A stretch of DNA of 64,000 bases, taken from positions 372,001-436,000 of the forward strand of contig NZ_PTLZ01000002.1 of assembly GCF_003293745.1 (NCBI RefSeq), read 5' to 3'. The notes under the pieces were generated by a model that saw only the letters and a program-made list of their open reading frames with translations, was not told the origin of the DNA and searched no databases. Position 1 is the stretch's first letter, and the number at the start of each line of letters is the position of its first letter. This document shows positions 9,405-18,776 of the stretch, in pieces. The stretch is from Herminiimonas fonticola. GTDB lineage: Bacteria > Pseudomonadota > Gammaproteobacteria > Burkholderiales > Burkholderiaceae_D. Made by a program: the position numbers and the translations under genes.

Positions 9405-9586
9405 TTGATGCCTGCGCTCAATATCATTCCTCGCGGCAAGTCCTTCCGCTCATACCCCTGATTTTTTCGCCAGTTGGCAAGCTTTTGCGGGCATGTTGAT
9501 TTGCTGCAATCCTGAGTTTGCCTGAAAAACGCGTAAGTAATCTATCGGGCTGCATGTATGAGTGTGCGTCTGCGCGCCTGCCTATA

Positions 9587-9614
9587 TTGAAATTGCAATC
9601 ATGTTGTCTATACT
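9587..9614 (+). promoter_or_regulatory. Sigma-70-type promoter upstream of the cox operon
   Basis: TTGAAA (9587-9592), a 16-bp spacer and TATACT (9609-9614) form a good consensus promoter. The inferred start near 9621 leaves a leader of about 145 nt before coxM. Nothing else in 9405-9765 looks coding; a 70-codon ORF there has no recognisable features. Confidence 0.55.
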
Positions 9615-9765
9615 CATCTTATCTGGTGTGCGCTCGCACTACGGAGCGGCAATTGTGTGGCAGGTGTTTTCTGCAGCAAGGCAACTCGCGTAGGTATGTC
9701 AGCCGCAGCTTGATCTCGGAGTCGATGTAACACGGCCGTCCTGCTACGCAATTTCGGCGGCTCCA

Positions 9766-10953
9766 TTGGTGAGCAAGGGAATCGGCATGGTGATCTCCAT
9801 CGTTCTCGTCGTGCTTGTGCTCGGTTCGGTGCTGTTTCATTTTCTCAGCCCGTGGCGGCTGACGCCGCTAGCTTCCAATTGGCAACAGATGGACGATACG
9901 CTGGCGATTACTTTTGTGATCACCGGCGTTTTCTTTATTGCCATCAATTTTCTCCTGGTCTACATGCTGCTGCGCTTTCGCCACCGCGAGGGCAGTCGAG
10001 CCGCCTATGCGCCGGATAATAAAAAGCTGGAACGCTGGCTGATAGGCGGTACTACGCTGGCAATCATGGCGCTGCTGGCACCCGGTTTATTCGTTTATGC
10101 GGCCTACATCAAGCCGCCGTCGGATGCATTGCATCTGGAAGTTCTGGGTCAGCAATGGCAGTGGCGCTTTCGTTTTCCCGATCAGAATGGCAAGCTGGGC
10201 TTGAGCGATGCGCGCCTGGTGAGCGCAGCCAATCCTTTCGGCCTGGACCCTAAAGATCCGAATGGACAAAATAATATTCTGATCAATAGCAATGAAGTGC
10301 ATCTGCCGCTCAACAAGCCGGTGAAGATGCTCTTGCGTTCACAAGATGTATTGCACGATTTCTACGTGCCGCAGTTTCGCGCACGCATGAACATGGTGCC
10401 GGGCATGGTGACCAGTTTCTGGTTTACGCCGACCAAAGCGGGGCGTTATGAAATTCTCTGTGCGCAATTGTGCGGGGTCGGTCATTACACAATGCGCGGC
10501 GTGGTGGTAGTCGAGGATGAGGCAGCGTTTCAAAAATGGTTACAGGCGCAACCGACCTTTGCAATGACGATGGCTGCACCAGCCGTTGTCGCCGGCACAC
10601 ATGATCAGAGCGCGCCCGATGCCAAACTGGAGCAAGGTAAACAGCTGGCGCAATCCAAAGGTTGCGTAGCTTGTCATTCGCTGGATGGCAGCAGCGGGGT
10701 TGGTCCAAGCTGGAAAAACCTGTTCGGCCACACTACTAGCCTGAGCGATGGCAGTAGCGTGCTGGTCGATGAAGCGTATCTGAAAAAATCCATCATTGAT
10801 CCGCAGGCCCAGGTCGTGAAAGGTTTTGCTCCCATCATGCCGAAGCTGGAGATGTCGGATGCCGAGCTTGCTGCGCTGATTGTCTATATCGAATCACTGG
10901 GTGCTGCCGGACAAGGCGCGCAACAAAGTTCACAGTACACGAGGCAGCAATAA
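9766..10953 (+). CDS. coxM: caa3-type cytochrome c oxidase subunit II with fused cytochrome c
   Basis: This protein of about 395 residues is a subunit II carrying the binuclear CuA centre plus a C-terminal cytochrome c domain, as in caa3 oxidases. Two N-terminal hydrophobic segments anchor it (about 5-25 and 45-65), with a third hydrophobic run near 90-110. The CuA ligands are in LCAQLCGVGHYTM (Cys232, Cys236, then His and Met). The haem c site is C300-VAC-H304, with a candidate axial methionine in IMPKLEM near the end. The start is uncertain: TTG at 9766, GTG at 9769 and ATG at 9787 are all in frame. The fused haem domain would take electrons directly from the bc1 complex or a small donor. 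coxN follows 21 bp later. Confidence 0.9.
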   Translation: MVSKGIGMVISIVLVVLVLGSVLFHFLSPWRLTPLASNWQQMDDTLAITFVITGVFFIAINFLLVYMLLRFRHREGSRAAYAPDNKKLERWLIGGTTLAIMALLAPGLFVYAAYIKPPSDALHLEVLGQQWQWRFRFPDQNGKLGLSDARLVSAANPFGLDPKDPNGQNNILINSNEVHLPLNKPVKMLLRSQDVLHDFYVPQFRARMNMVPGMVTSFWFTPTKAGRYEILCAQLCGVGHYTMRGVVVVEDEAAFQKWLQAQPTFAMTMAAPAVVAGTHDQSAPDAKLEQGKQLAQSKGCVACHSLDGSSGVGPSWKNLFGHTTSLSDGSSVLVDEAYLKKSIIDPQAQVVKGFAPIMPKLEMSDAELAALIVYIESLGAAGQGAQQSSQYTRQQ

Positions 10954-10974
10954 GGTCAGCAAAGAGGAGATCTC

Positions 10975-12735
10975 ATGTCTTATTCCGAGCACGATACGCA
11001 GGACCATGCCCCCCAGGGTTTCTGGACCAAATATGTATGGAGCCAGGATCACAAGGTGATCGCGATTCAATATGCCAGCGTCGCCATCGCGGTGGGGCTG
11101 GTAGGCGTGGCGCTGTCGAACCTGATGCGTTTGCAACTCGGCTTCCCCGGCCGCTTCGCTTTCATCGATGCAGCGCACTACTACCAGTTCATGACCATGC
11201 ACGGCATGATCATGGTGATCTATCTGCTCACGGCTTTATTCCTCGGCGGCTTTGGCAATTACCTGATTCCGCTGATGGTGGGGGCGCGGGATATGGTTTT
11301 CCCTTATCTGAACATGTTGAGCTTTTGGGTGTACCTGCTGTCTGTGCTGGTGTTGATGGCCAGTTTTTTCGTGGCGGGTGGTCCTACCGGTGCAGGCTGG
11401 ACGCTGTATCCGCCGCAAGCGATTTTGCAGGGCACGCCCGGGCATGACTGGGGTATCATTTTGATGCTGGTATCGCTGCTGATCTTTATTGTGGCAGCAA
11501 CCATGGGTGGCTTGAACTATGTGACGACTGTCTTGCAGGCGCGCACCGAAGGCATGACGCTGCTGCGCATGCCGCTGACTGTATGGGGAATTTTCGTCGC
11601 CACCATACTTGCCTTGCTGGCTTTTCCTGCGCTGTTTGTCAGCGGCATCATGATGTTGCTCGACAAAACGCTGGGCACGAGTTTCTTCATGCCTGCGATC
11701 GTTTCGATGGGGCAGGTGACGCAATATACCGGCGGTAGCCCGCTGCTGTTCCAGCACTTGTTCTGGTTCTTTGGGCATCCAGAGGTGTATATCGTGGCAC
11801 TGCCGGCCTTCGGCATCGTGTCCGATTTGATCAGCGTGCATGCACGTAAAAGTATCTTCGGTTACCGGATGATGGTGTGGGCGATACTCGCGATCGGTGT
11901 GTTGTCGGTGGTGGTGTGGGCGCATCACATGTTCGTCAGCGGGATGAATCCCTATTTCGGCTTTTTCTTCGCAACGACTACGCTGATCATTGCGGTGCCG
12001 ACTGCGATCAAGGTGTACAACTGGCTGCTTACCTTGTGGCGTGGCGATATACATTTGTCTGTGCCCATGCTGTTTGCGCTGGCGTTCATCAGCACCTTTT
12101 TGATCGGTGGCTTGACCGGACTGTTTCTGGGTAATGTCAGCGTCGATATTCCCTTGTCGAATACCTACTTTGTGGTGGCGCACTTCCATATGGTGATGGG
12201 GGTGGCGCCGATACTGGTCGTCTTCGGCGGCATCTATCACTGGTATCCGAAAGTGACCGGACGCATGTTGAACGACGCGCTGGGCAAGCTGCATTTCTGG
12301 ATCACTTTCGTCGGCACCTACGCCATCTTCTTCCCCATGCATTATCTCGGCATGCTTGGCATGCCGCGCCGCTATTACAACTTCGATGGCTATCAATTCA
12401 TTCCGCAGTCGGCGCATACGCTCAACACGTTTATCACCATCGCTGCACTGATCGTTGCCACCGCGCAACTGGTATTCGTCGGCAATCTGATCTGGAGTCG
12501 GTTTTACGGTGTGCGGGCAGACGCCAATCCCTGGCGCGCCGCATCGCTGGAATGGCAAACGCCGCAGACGCCACCTGTGCACGGTAATTGGGGACCGCAT
12601 ACGCCGGTGGTGTATCGCTGGGCTTATGCGTATAGCGTGCCGGGTGCGCCGCAGGATTTCATCGCACAGAATGCCCCGCTGGAAGAGGGCGGCATGGAAC
12701 CCGAAGCGCATAGCACTAAAGAGGTGCCGGCATGA
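10975..12735 (+). CDS. coxN: Cytochrome c oxidase subunit I (haem-copper catalytic subunit)
   Basis: This 586-residue, multi-spanning (12 or more segments) subunit I reduces oxygen to water and pumps protons. Visible ligands are the low-spin haem histidine in MTMHGMIM, the CuB His and cross-linked Tyr in GHPEVYI, the CuB pair in WAHHMFVSG, and the haem histidines in VAHFHMVMG. The HPEVY motif is that of A-type oxidases. The start has a clear AGGAGAT ribosome binding site. Its stop overlaps the next gene by 4 bp. No haem A synthase, Cox11 or Sco gene lies nearby, so assembly factors must come from elsewhere. Confidence 0.95.
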   Translation: MSYSEHDTQDHAPQGFWTKYVWSQDHKVIAIQYASVAIAVGLVGVALSNLMRLQLGFPGRFAFIDAAHYYQFMTMHGMIMVIYLLTALFLGGFGNYLIPLMVGARDMVFPYLNMLSFWVYLLSVLVLMASFFVAGGPTGAGWTLYPPQAILQGTPGHDWGIILMLVSLLIFIVAATMGGLNYVTTVLQARTEGMTLLRMPLTVWGIFVATILALLAFPALFVSGIMMLLDKTLGTSFFMPAIVSMGQVTQYTGGSPLLFQHLFWFFGHPEVYIVALPAFGIVSDLISVHARKSIFGYRMMVWAILAIGVLSVVVWAHHMFVSGMNPYFGFFFATTTLIIAVPTAIKVYNWLLTLWRGDIHLSVPMLFALAFISTFLIGGLTGLFLGNVSVDIPLSNTYFVVAHFHMVMGVAPILVVFGGIYHWYPKVTGRMLNDALGKLHFWITFVGTYAIFFPMHYLGMLGMPRRYYNFDGYQFIPQSAHTLNTFITIAALIVATAQLVFVGNLIWSRFYGVRADANPWRAASLEWQTPQTPPVHGNWGPHTPVVYRWAYAYSVPGAPQDFIAQNAPLEEGGMEPEAHSTKEVPA

Positions 12736-13382
12736 ACACATGCATCTTGCTGAAAACCGATAACGCTCATTCCAGCGGTGCGTCGACTGCGTGGCGAGAT
12801 CTGGAACCCGTTGCGCTTGGTACAGCGTTATGGATATTCATGGGCGTGGCCAGTTCTCTGTTTGCGCTATTCATCGCCTCGTATGCGATGCGTATGGATG
12901 CAAACGATTGGCATCCGCTCGCGATGCCTTGGCAGCTGTGGCTGAGCACGCTATTGCTGATATCCGGCAGCGTGACCTTGCAGTTGGCGAGTAGATCTGC
13001 CCGCAGCGCAGACTGGAGACGTACGCGTGCGCTGTTACTAATGGGTGGGATTGCTGCGCTGGCTTTTATATGTATACAACTATGGGCTTGGCAAGCGTTG
13101 CTGGCGGCACAGGTAAGGCCGGCCGGCAATCCTGCCGGCAGCTTCTTTTACCTGCTCACGGCCATGCATGGTTTGCACGTGGCGGGCGGTTTGCTGGCAT
13201 GGGGCAGGACGGCGCGCCGTGCATGGAGCGCTGAAGCAGACGCTGCATCGTCCCGTATTGCTTGGTCGATCAGCTTGTGTGCACGCTACTGGCATTTTCT
13301 GTTGGTGGTGTGGCTGCTGCTGTTTGCGACACTGGGCTGGTTGACGCCGGAAGTCGTGCGTTTTATCTGCGGCCCGCGTTGA
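12732..13382 (+). CDS. coxO: Cytochrome c oxidase subunit III-like protein (first of two)
   Basis: This 216-residue membrane protein of the haem-copper subunit III family has five hydrophobic segments, after a hydrophilic N-terminus of about 30 residues. It carries the typical LTAMHGLHVAGG motif and ends with CARYWHFLLVVWLLLFATLGWL. It overlaps coxN by 4 bp (ATGA). It is shorter and more divergent than the second copy downstream. Two subunit III-type genes in tandem are typical of the Bradyrhizobium-style coxMNOP alternative oxidase, which is the basis for the symbol. Confidence 0.85.
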   Translation: MNTCILLKTDNAHSSGASTAWRDLEPVALGTALWIFMGVASSLFALFIASYAMRMDANDWHPLAMPWQLWLSTLLLISGSVTLQLASRSARSADWRRTRALLLMGGIAALAFICIQLWAWQALLAAQVRPAGNPAGSFFYLLTAMHGLHVAGGLLAWGRTARRAWSAEADAASSRIAWSISLCARYWHFLLVVWLLLFATLGWLTPEVVRFICGPR

Positions 13383-13402
13383 GCGTGGGAACAGGAGGCG
13401 GT

Positions 13403-14095
13403 ATGAGTGCACCGATATTGACGTCAGGGCCTGGCGCATCGACTGCAATGGCTGGCTGGCGCCAGCTGGTGGCGGATTGGTCGTCCGACAGGCAAGCCTT
13501 CCAGGTGTCGTGGGGCAAGGCCATGATGTGGATTTTCTTGCTGTCGGATACCTTCATCTTCAGTTGCTTTCTCACCGGTTACATGACGGTGCGCCTGACG
13601 ACCACAGCAGCGTGGCCCAATCCGAGCGAAGTATTTTCCCTGAATATAGGTGGCACCGACATGCCGTTGCTGCTGATCGCGATCATGACATTTGTACTGA
13701 TCAGCAGCAGCGGCACGATGGCAATGGCGGTCAACTACGCCTATCGCCGCAACCGCGTCACGACAGCGATATTGATGCTGGCTACAGCGATACTAGGTGC
13801 CAGCTTTGTCGGCATGCAGGCCTTCGAATGGAGCAAGTTGATCGCTGAAGGCGTGCGGCCGTGGGGCAATCCTATGGGCGCGGCGCAGTTCGGTTCCACA
13901 TTTTTCATGATCACCGGATTCCATGGCCTGCATGTGTCGGCCGGCGTGATTTACCTATTGATTGTGGCGTCACGCGTGCTGCGCGGGCGCTATGAGAAGA
14001 CGGGCAACTACCAGATAGTCGAAATTGCCGGGCTCTATTGGCACTTTGTCGACCTGGTGTGGGTATTCATTTTTGCGCTGTTTTACCTGTGGTGA
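13403..14095 (+). CDS. coxP: Cytochrome c oxidase subunit III (second of two)
   Basis: This 230-residue subunit III has an early WGKAMMWIFLLSDTFIFSCF segment, the conserved TGFHGLHVSAGVIYLL motif and the C-terminal GLYWHFVDLVWVFIFALFYLW. These are strong family hallmarks; the acidic residue in the first half of the protein is also conserved. The ATG at 13403 has a good AGGAGGCGGT ribosome binding site and gives the usual length; a longer reading from 13262 would start inside coxO. Subunit III stabilises the proton-loading and oxygen-entry regions of subunit I. Confidence 0.92.
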   Translation: MSAPILTSGPGASTAMAGWRQLVADWSSDRQAFQVSWGKAMMWIFLLSDTFIFSCFLTGYMTVRLTTTAAWPNPSEVFSLNIGGTDMPLLLIAIMTFVLISSSGTMAMAVNYAYRRNRVTTAILMLATAILGASFVGMQAFEWSKLIAEGVRPWGNPMGAAQFGSTFFMITGFHGLHVSAGVIYLLIVASRVLRGRYEKTGNYQIVEIAGLYWHFVDLVWVFIFALFYLW

Positions 14096-14103
14096 GGTGT
14101 GCG

Positions 14104-14421
14104 ATGACTTCCATTAGCAGTCAAGAACATCCGATCGGACTCTATCTGAAGGTTTGGGGGCTGTTGTTCGTACTCAGCACGATGTCCTATCTGGTCGACT
14201 ATTTTCACTTTCATAGTTATCTGAGATGGGGGTTGATTATTACCTTCATGCTGATGAAGGCGGGATTGATCGTCGCCGTGTTCATGCACATGGCATGGGA
14301 GCGGTTGGCGTTGATGTATGCGATTTTGATACCGCCGCTTTGCCTGCTGGTGCTGGTGGCGTTGATGGCGCTGGAGGCTGAGCATACGTTGGGGACGAGA
14401 TTGTTCTTTTTTAGTAGCTGA
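14104..14421 (+). CDS. Small oxidase subunit IV-like membrane protein
   Basis: This 105-residue protein has three hydrophobic segments (about 17-35, 43-62 and 70-95) and the FMLMKAGLIVAVFMHMAWE stretch typical of prokaryotic cytochrome c oxidase subunit IV/CyoD-like proteins. It begins 8 bp after the coxP stop and closes the operon. Its likely role is assembly or stability of the oxidase. The C-terminal RLFFFSS is unusual but short. A weak GC-rich inverted repeat (CAGGCC/GGCCTG, about 14478-14512) follows without a T tract. Confidence 0.85.
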   Translation: MTSISSQEHPIGLYLKVWGLLFVLSTMSYLVDYFHFHSYLRWGLIITFMLMKAGLIVAVFMHMAWERLALMYAILIPPLCLLVLVALMALEAEHTLGTRLFFFSS

Positions 14422-14612
14422 ATATCTCGGAAAAGCAAACGATACGCTTGTTTTGAGGCATTAGATGCCTTAATCAAGCAGGCCATTTTGTATGGATCGC
14501 GGCCTGATTCAAATATTTCTAATTGGGTAATAGTTTCGTCACATGCGAAAAATGGCTTGTCAATCGGCTAAAATAGCGAGTTGTATTTTTTGCCTTATTG
14601 AAAGCTATTTCA

Positions 14613-16043
14613 ATGCTTCTTCCTATTATTCTTTCCGGTGGTGCCGGTTCACGTCTGTGGCCGGTTTCGCGCGAAGCCTTGCCCAAGCCGTTTATCGCGC
14701 TGCCGGATGGTGAGACTTTGCTGCAAAAAACGCTGAAGCGCGCAATCGCGCTACCGGGCGTTGAGAATGTGTTGACAGTAACCAATCGTGATTATTATTT
14801 CCTGACCCGCGACGAATACGAATCAAATACCGAGTCGGACAGTAAACATATCATTCACGATTATCTGCTCGAACCTGTTGGACGCAATACTGCGCCCGCA
14901 ATTGCGGCGGCTACCTTGCATGCTTGCCGTAAGCACGGTGAAGATACGGTGCTTCTGATTTTGCCTGCCGATCATCTAATTAACGATCAATCATCCTTCA
15001 CGCAAGCAGTCAGTACCGCAACGACCCTGGCAAGCCAGGGCTGGCTTGTAACATTCGGTATACATCCGACCGCACCTGAAACCGGCTATGGTTATATAGA
15101 AAGCGGCGAAGCTCTTGCCGATTCGATTAGCCATAAAGTTGCGCGGTTTGTCGAGAAGCCTGATCTGGAAACCGCAAAAACATATATTGCGTCAAATCGT
15201 TTTACCTGGAATTCGGGCATGTTCTGTTTTACTGCGGGAGCGATGCTGGCGGCGCTGCGTCAATGTGCGCCTGAAGTTTTATCGGCCGTAGAACAAACCT
15301 TTGCTGCCACTGGGCTCGATAAAGATCCCGTTGTACTGGATGCAACAGGCTTCACTTTGGCGCCAGATATTTCGATCGATTACGCAGTCATGGAGAGAGC
15401 CGACAAGGTAGCGGTTGTTCCGGTAAGCTTTGACTGGAGCGATATCGGCTCATGGTCGGCGCTGGCAGAATTGGTCGCGCCGGACGATAGGGGCAACAGA
15501 ACCAGTTGCGAAACAGTATTGGTAGACACGGATAACTGTTACGTTCAGAGCGACTCGCGCATGATTGCTGCGGTTGGTGTAGATGACCTATTGATAGTCG
15601 ATACCCCGGATGCCTTATTGATTGCGCATAATTCACGTGCGCAAGACGTCAAGTCTGTGGTGGCGCGTCTCAAGCTGCTTTCTCACGCCACGGTACAACA
15701 CCATCGGACAACGCATCGCCCATGGGGTACATATACTGTGCTGGAAGAGGGCGTTGGTTTCAAACTCAAGCGCATTGTTGTCAAGCCGGGTGCCAGCCTC
15801 TCATTGCAGATGCATCATCATCGCAGTGAGCATTGGGTGGTCGTATCCGGCACAGCGATGGTCATTAATGGCGAACGCGAAATTCTTGTCCAGCGCAACG
15901 AATCCACGTATATTCCTGCCGGTACTGCGCACCGACTGACCAACCCTGGCGTCGTTGATTGCGTGATGATAGAAGTTCAAACTGGTGATTATTTAGGCGA
16001 AGACGATATCGTTCGCCTGGAAGATCGCTATGGTCGTGTTTAA
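14613..16043 (+). CDS. manC: Mannose-1-phosphate guanylyltransferase / mannose-6-phosphate isomerase
   Basis: This 476-residue bifunctional type II PMI-GMP makes GDP-mannose. The N-terminal nucleotidyltransferase has ILSGGAGSRLWPVSREALPK at residues 5-24, and the second pyrophosphorylase motif FVEKPDLETA follows. The C-terminal cupin isomerase domain has RPWGTYTVLEEG and LQMHHHRSEHWVVVSG with metal-binding histidines. I chose the ATG at 14613 because it gives the standard N-terminus; an in-frame TTG lies 15 bp upstream. It opens the polysaccharide cluster and feeds gmd directly downstream. Confidence 0.95.
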   Translation: MLLPIILSGGAGSRLWPVSREALPKPFIALPDGETLLQKTLKRAIALPGVENVLTVTNRDYYFLTRDEYESNTESDSKHIIHDYLLEPVGRNTAPAIAAATLHACRKHGEDTVLLILPADHLINDQSSFTQAVSTATTLASQGWLVTFGIHPTAPETGYGYIESGEALADSISHKVARFVEKPDLETAKTYIASNRFTWNSGMFCFTAGAMLAALRQCAPEVLSAVEQTFAATGLDKDPVVLDATGFTLAPDISIDYAVMERADKVAVVPVSFDWSDIGSWSALAELVAPDDRGNRTSCETVLVDTDNCYVQSDSRMIAAVGVDDLLIVDTPDALLIAHNSRAQDVKSVVARLKLLSHATVQHHRTTHRPWGTYTVLEEGVGFKLKRIVVKPGASLSLQMHHHRSEHWVVVSGTAMVINGEREILVQRNESTYIPAGTAHRLTNPGVVDCVMIEVQTGDYLGEDDIVRLEDRYGRV

Positions 16044-16064
16044 CCTAACATTTAGAAGATAACC

Positions 16065-17150
16065 ATGCGTAAAGTTGCATTGATTACTGGCGTCACTGGA
16101 CAAGATGGCGCATATCTCGCCGAATTGCTGCTTGATAAGGGCTACGAAGTACATGGTATCAGGCGTCGTAGTTCACTATTCAATACTGCTCGGATTGATC
16201 ATTTATTTCACGATATTCATGAGACCGGTTTGCCCTTTTTTCTGCATTACGGAGACATGACTGACTCCTCCAGCTTGACGCGCATCATTCAAAAAGTGCA
16301 GCCAGACGAAATTTATAATCTTGCAGCACAGAGTCATGTGGCAGTTTCGTTTGAGGAGCCTGAATACACCGCTAACTCCGACGCGTTGGGTGCACTACGT
16401 GTTTTGGAGGCGATCCGTATTCTTGGGTTGGAAAAGAAAACTCGTTTCTACCAAGCGTCAACTTCCGAATTGTATGGTTTGGTGCAAGAGATTCCTCAAA
16501 AAGAAACTACGCCTTTTTATCCACGTAGCCCGTATGCCGTTGCAAAACTCTACGCTTATTGGATCACAGTCAATTATCGTGAAGCATATGGAATTTATGC
16601 CTGTAACGGTATCTTGTTCAATCATGAAAGCCCGGTTCGTGGTGAGACATTTGTTACGCGCAAAATTACGCGCGCGCTCGCGCGCATCAAGCTTGGCTTA
16701 CAAGAGTGTCTTTTCCTTGGCAACATGGATTCGCTGCGAGATTGGGGGCATGCAAAAGATTACGTCGAGATGCAATGGCTGATGCTGCAACAGGAAAATC
16801 CGGAAGACTTCGTCATCGCTACAGGTGTCCAATACAGTGTGCGTGATTTCGTCAATGTTGCGGCTAATGAACTAGGCATCACCATTCGATGGGAAGGTAA
16901 TGGTATAGATGAGAAAGGTTACGACTCAACTGGCAAGTGCATTGTTTCTGTCGATCCACGTTATTTTCGCCCTACTGAAGTTGAAACATTATTGGGTGAT
17001 GCAAGCAAAGCCAGAATTAAACTAGGTTGGGTGCCCAAGATCAGTTTTAATGAGCTGGTGAGTGAAATGGTGCGTGAAGATCTCAAGAGTGCTGAACGCG
17101 ATGAATTGGTAAAGCGGCATGGTTATCAAGCAAATAATTACCATGAGTAA
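16065..17150 (+). CDS. gmd: GDP-mannose 4,6-dehydratase
   Basis: This 361-residue short-chain dehydrogenase converts GDP-D-mannose to GDP-4-keto-6-deoxy-D-mannose, the precursor of GDP-fucose, GDP-rhamnose, perosamine and related sugars. The nucleotide-binding motif is [14 protein letters not shown] (about 8-21), with the Gmd hallmark [12 protein letters not shown]. The active site has STSELYG and [10 protein letters not shown] (Y-x3-K). Length is normal. No obvious GDP-fucose synthase (fcl) or rmd follows, so the final sugar is unresolved; the Gmd-like gene at 23570 is the nearest candidate for a later step. AT content rises through this gene. Confidence 0.95.
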   Translation: MRKVALITGVTGQDGAYLAELLLDKGYEVHGIRRRSSLFNTARIDHLFHDIHETGLPFFLHYGDMTDSSSLTRIIQKVQPDEIYNLAAQSHVAVSFEEPEYTANSDALGALRVLEAIRILGLEKKTRFYQASTSELYGLVQEIPQKETTPFYPRSPYAVAKLYAYWITVNYREAYGIYACNGILFNHESPVRGETFVTRKITRALARIKLGLQECLFLGNMDSLRDWGHAKDYVEMQWLMLQQENPEDFVIATGVQYSVRDFVNVAANELGITIRWEGNGIDEKGYDSTGKCIVSVDPRYFRPTEVETLLGDASKARIKLGWVPKISFNELVSEMVREDLKSAERDELVKRHGYQANNYHE

Positions 17151-17156
17151 TATCGC

Positions 17157-18644
17157 GTGAGTTTGAAGCGAAATTTTTCAGTTGGATTCATTGTTTCAAT
17201 TTGGGGAGCACTCCTCGGTTTGGCGGCGGTTCCTTTTTACCTTAAATATCTAGGTACAGAGGCGTACGGCTTGATAGGTTTTTTCGCAACGACGCAAGCG
17301 CTGTTGCAGCTTTTGGATTTGGGCCTATCTCCAACAATTAATCGCGAAGTCGCGCGTTGTTCAGCTTCTGGCAATATGCGCGAAGCGAGGAACCTATTGC
17401 ATACGATGGCAATAGTCTATTGGATCATGGCAGGATTGATTGCTTTGGTTGCAATAGGTTTGGCCCCATTTGTAGCCGAGCATTGGCTTAAAGCTAGTCA
17501 ATTACCTGTAGATACGGTGACTCATGCGATCACGCTAATGGGTGTTGTGGTTGCATGCCGTTGGCCGGTTGGACTCTATATGGGGGCTTTGATGGGGATG
17601 CAGAGAGTTGCACTGTCAAGCTCCATTGGCGCTGTCGTTGGAACTTTGTCCAGTTTAGGTGCAATTGCAATTCTTGTATTTGTTTCTCCAACGATTGAAG
17701 CTTTTTTTATTTGGCAAGCTTGTGTTGGGTTTATGTATGCAATTGTCATGCGCGGCGTGGCATGGAAAATAATGGGTGAAGACAATGAATCGCGCCGATT
17801 CAATATTGATGATCTGAAACGGATTTGGCGTTTTTCTGCAGGTATGAGTGCGGTCACTTTAACGGGCGTCATTTTGATGCAATTAGATAAAGTATTGCTA
17901 AGCAAATTCCTCAGTCTAGATGATTTCGGACGTTATGTGCTGGCAGGAGTAGTCGCAAATGGCTTATACATATTTTTGACCCCCTTATTTAATGCTATCT
18001 ATCCACGGATGACAGCGCTTGTCGCTTCCGGGGAAACAGAAAAACTAATTGATTTGTATAAAACGGGGACGCGCCTTTTCCTGACTTTGTTTTTCCCAGT
18101 CGTGATTATGGCGGTGCTGTTTTCTGAAGACTTTCTGTTCGTCTGGACCAGGAATCAGCAACTAGCTACAAGTTCCGCATTAATCACTTCAGTGCTTTTG
18201 CTTGGTACCGCTTTGAATGGTGTTATGCATTTTCCGTATGCTTTGCAACTGGCTTATGGTTCAACTAGATTGCCCTTAACAATTAATGTAGTGCTGATAA
18301 TAATTATGGCGCCGATGATTGTTGTCTTGAGCATGTCATATGGCGCCATAGGTGGTGCGATGACATGGCTTCTATTGAATATTTCATATTTGATTTTTGG
18401 AACATGGATTACACATAAAAATATATTGAAGGGGGAGGCCTTGGACTGGTTAATTCATAGTGTAGGCATACCATTTGGTATCTCATTTATTGTTATGATG
18501 GCAGGCTGGCAATTCACTTATGTAAAAGGAAGTCATTACTTTAATTTTCTTTGGGGTACCAGCTTCATATTGCTGGCTTTGCTGGCGAATATGCTCTTGA
18601 TGCCCAAAAAAATAGTTGCGAAAATTAAGCAGTGGCGACCTTAA
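17157..18644 (+). CDS. wzx: Polysaccharide flippase (Wzx-like)
   Basis: This 495-residue, very hydrophobic protein of the polysaccharide transport/MOP superfamily probably flips lipid-linked repeat units across the inner membrane. About 12-14 hydrophobic segments are visible. The N-terminal SVGFIVSIWGALLGLAAVPF and YLGTEAYGLIGFFATTQALL fit Wzx/RfbX proteins. The start is GTG, 6 bp after the gmd stop. Flippases of this family are specific to the repeat unit but poorly conserved, so the symbol is by function and position. Confidence 0.85.
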   Translation: MSLKRNFSVGFIVSIWGALLGLAAVPFYLKYLGTEAYGLIGFFATTQALLQLLDLGLSPTINREVARCSASGNMREARNLLHTMAIVYWIMAGLIALVAIGLAPFVAEHWLKASQLPVDTVTHAITLMGVVVACRWPVGLYMGALMGMQRVALSSSIGAVVGTLSSLGAIAILVFVSPTIEAFFIWQACVGFMYAIVMRGVAWKIMGEDNESRRFNIDDLKRIWRFSAGMSAVTLTGVILMQLDKVLLSKFLSLDDFGRYVLAGVVANGLYIFLTPLFNAIYPRMTALVASGETEKLIDLYKTGTRLFLTLFFPVVIMAVLFSEDFLFVWTRNQQLATSSALITSVLLLGTALNGVMHFPYALQLAYGSTRLPLTINVVLIIIMAPMIVVLSMSYGAIGGAMTWLLLNISYLIFGTWITHKNILKGEALDWLIHSVGIPFGISFIVMMAGWQFTYVKGSHYFNFLWGTSFILLALLANMLLMPKKIVAKIKQWRP

Positions 18645-18776
18645 CGGTTTAGTAACGAAAATGTAATGCTTCTAGTCGATATGATTTATTTGGAAGGTTC
18701 GGTATGTATCAAGAATCGAAACGACTATTAAAAAATCAAGTTTTTAGCAAAAGTCCGAGCGAGTTGGCAGGGGAAA

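Noticed and set aside
9518-9730. A 70-codon ORF in the phoR-coxM gap
   Set aside because: The cox promoter lies within it, the product is Cys/Ser/Arg-rich without any motif, and it has no ribosome binding site.
11236-12741. A 501-codon open frame antisense to coxN
   Set aside because: It is the exact shadow of a well-supported subunit I gene. Its product is His/Gln/Arg-rich with no fold or motif, as expected from the reverse complement of a hydrophobic GC-rich gene.
14546-14574. A TAAAAT -10-like element upstream of manC
   Set aside because: No acceptable -35 lies 16-18 bp upstream. TTGTCA is nearby but only a few bases away, so a promoter could not be supported here although one is expected.
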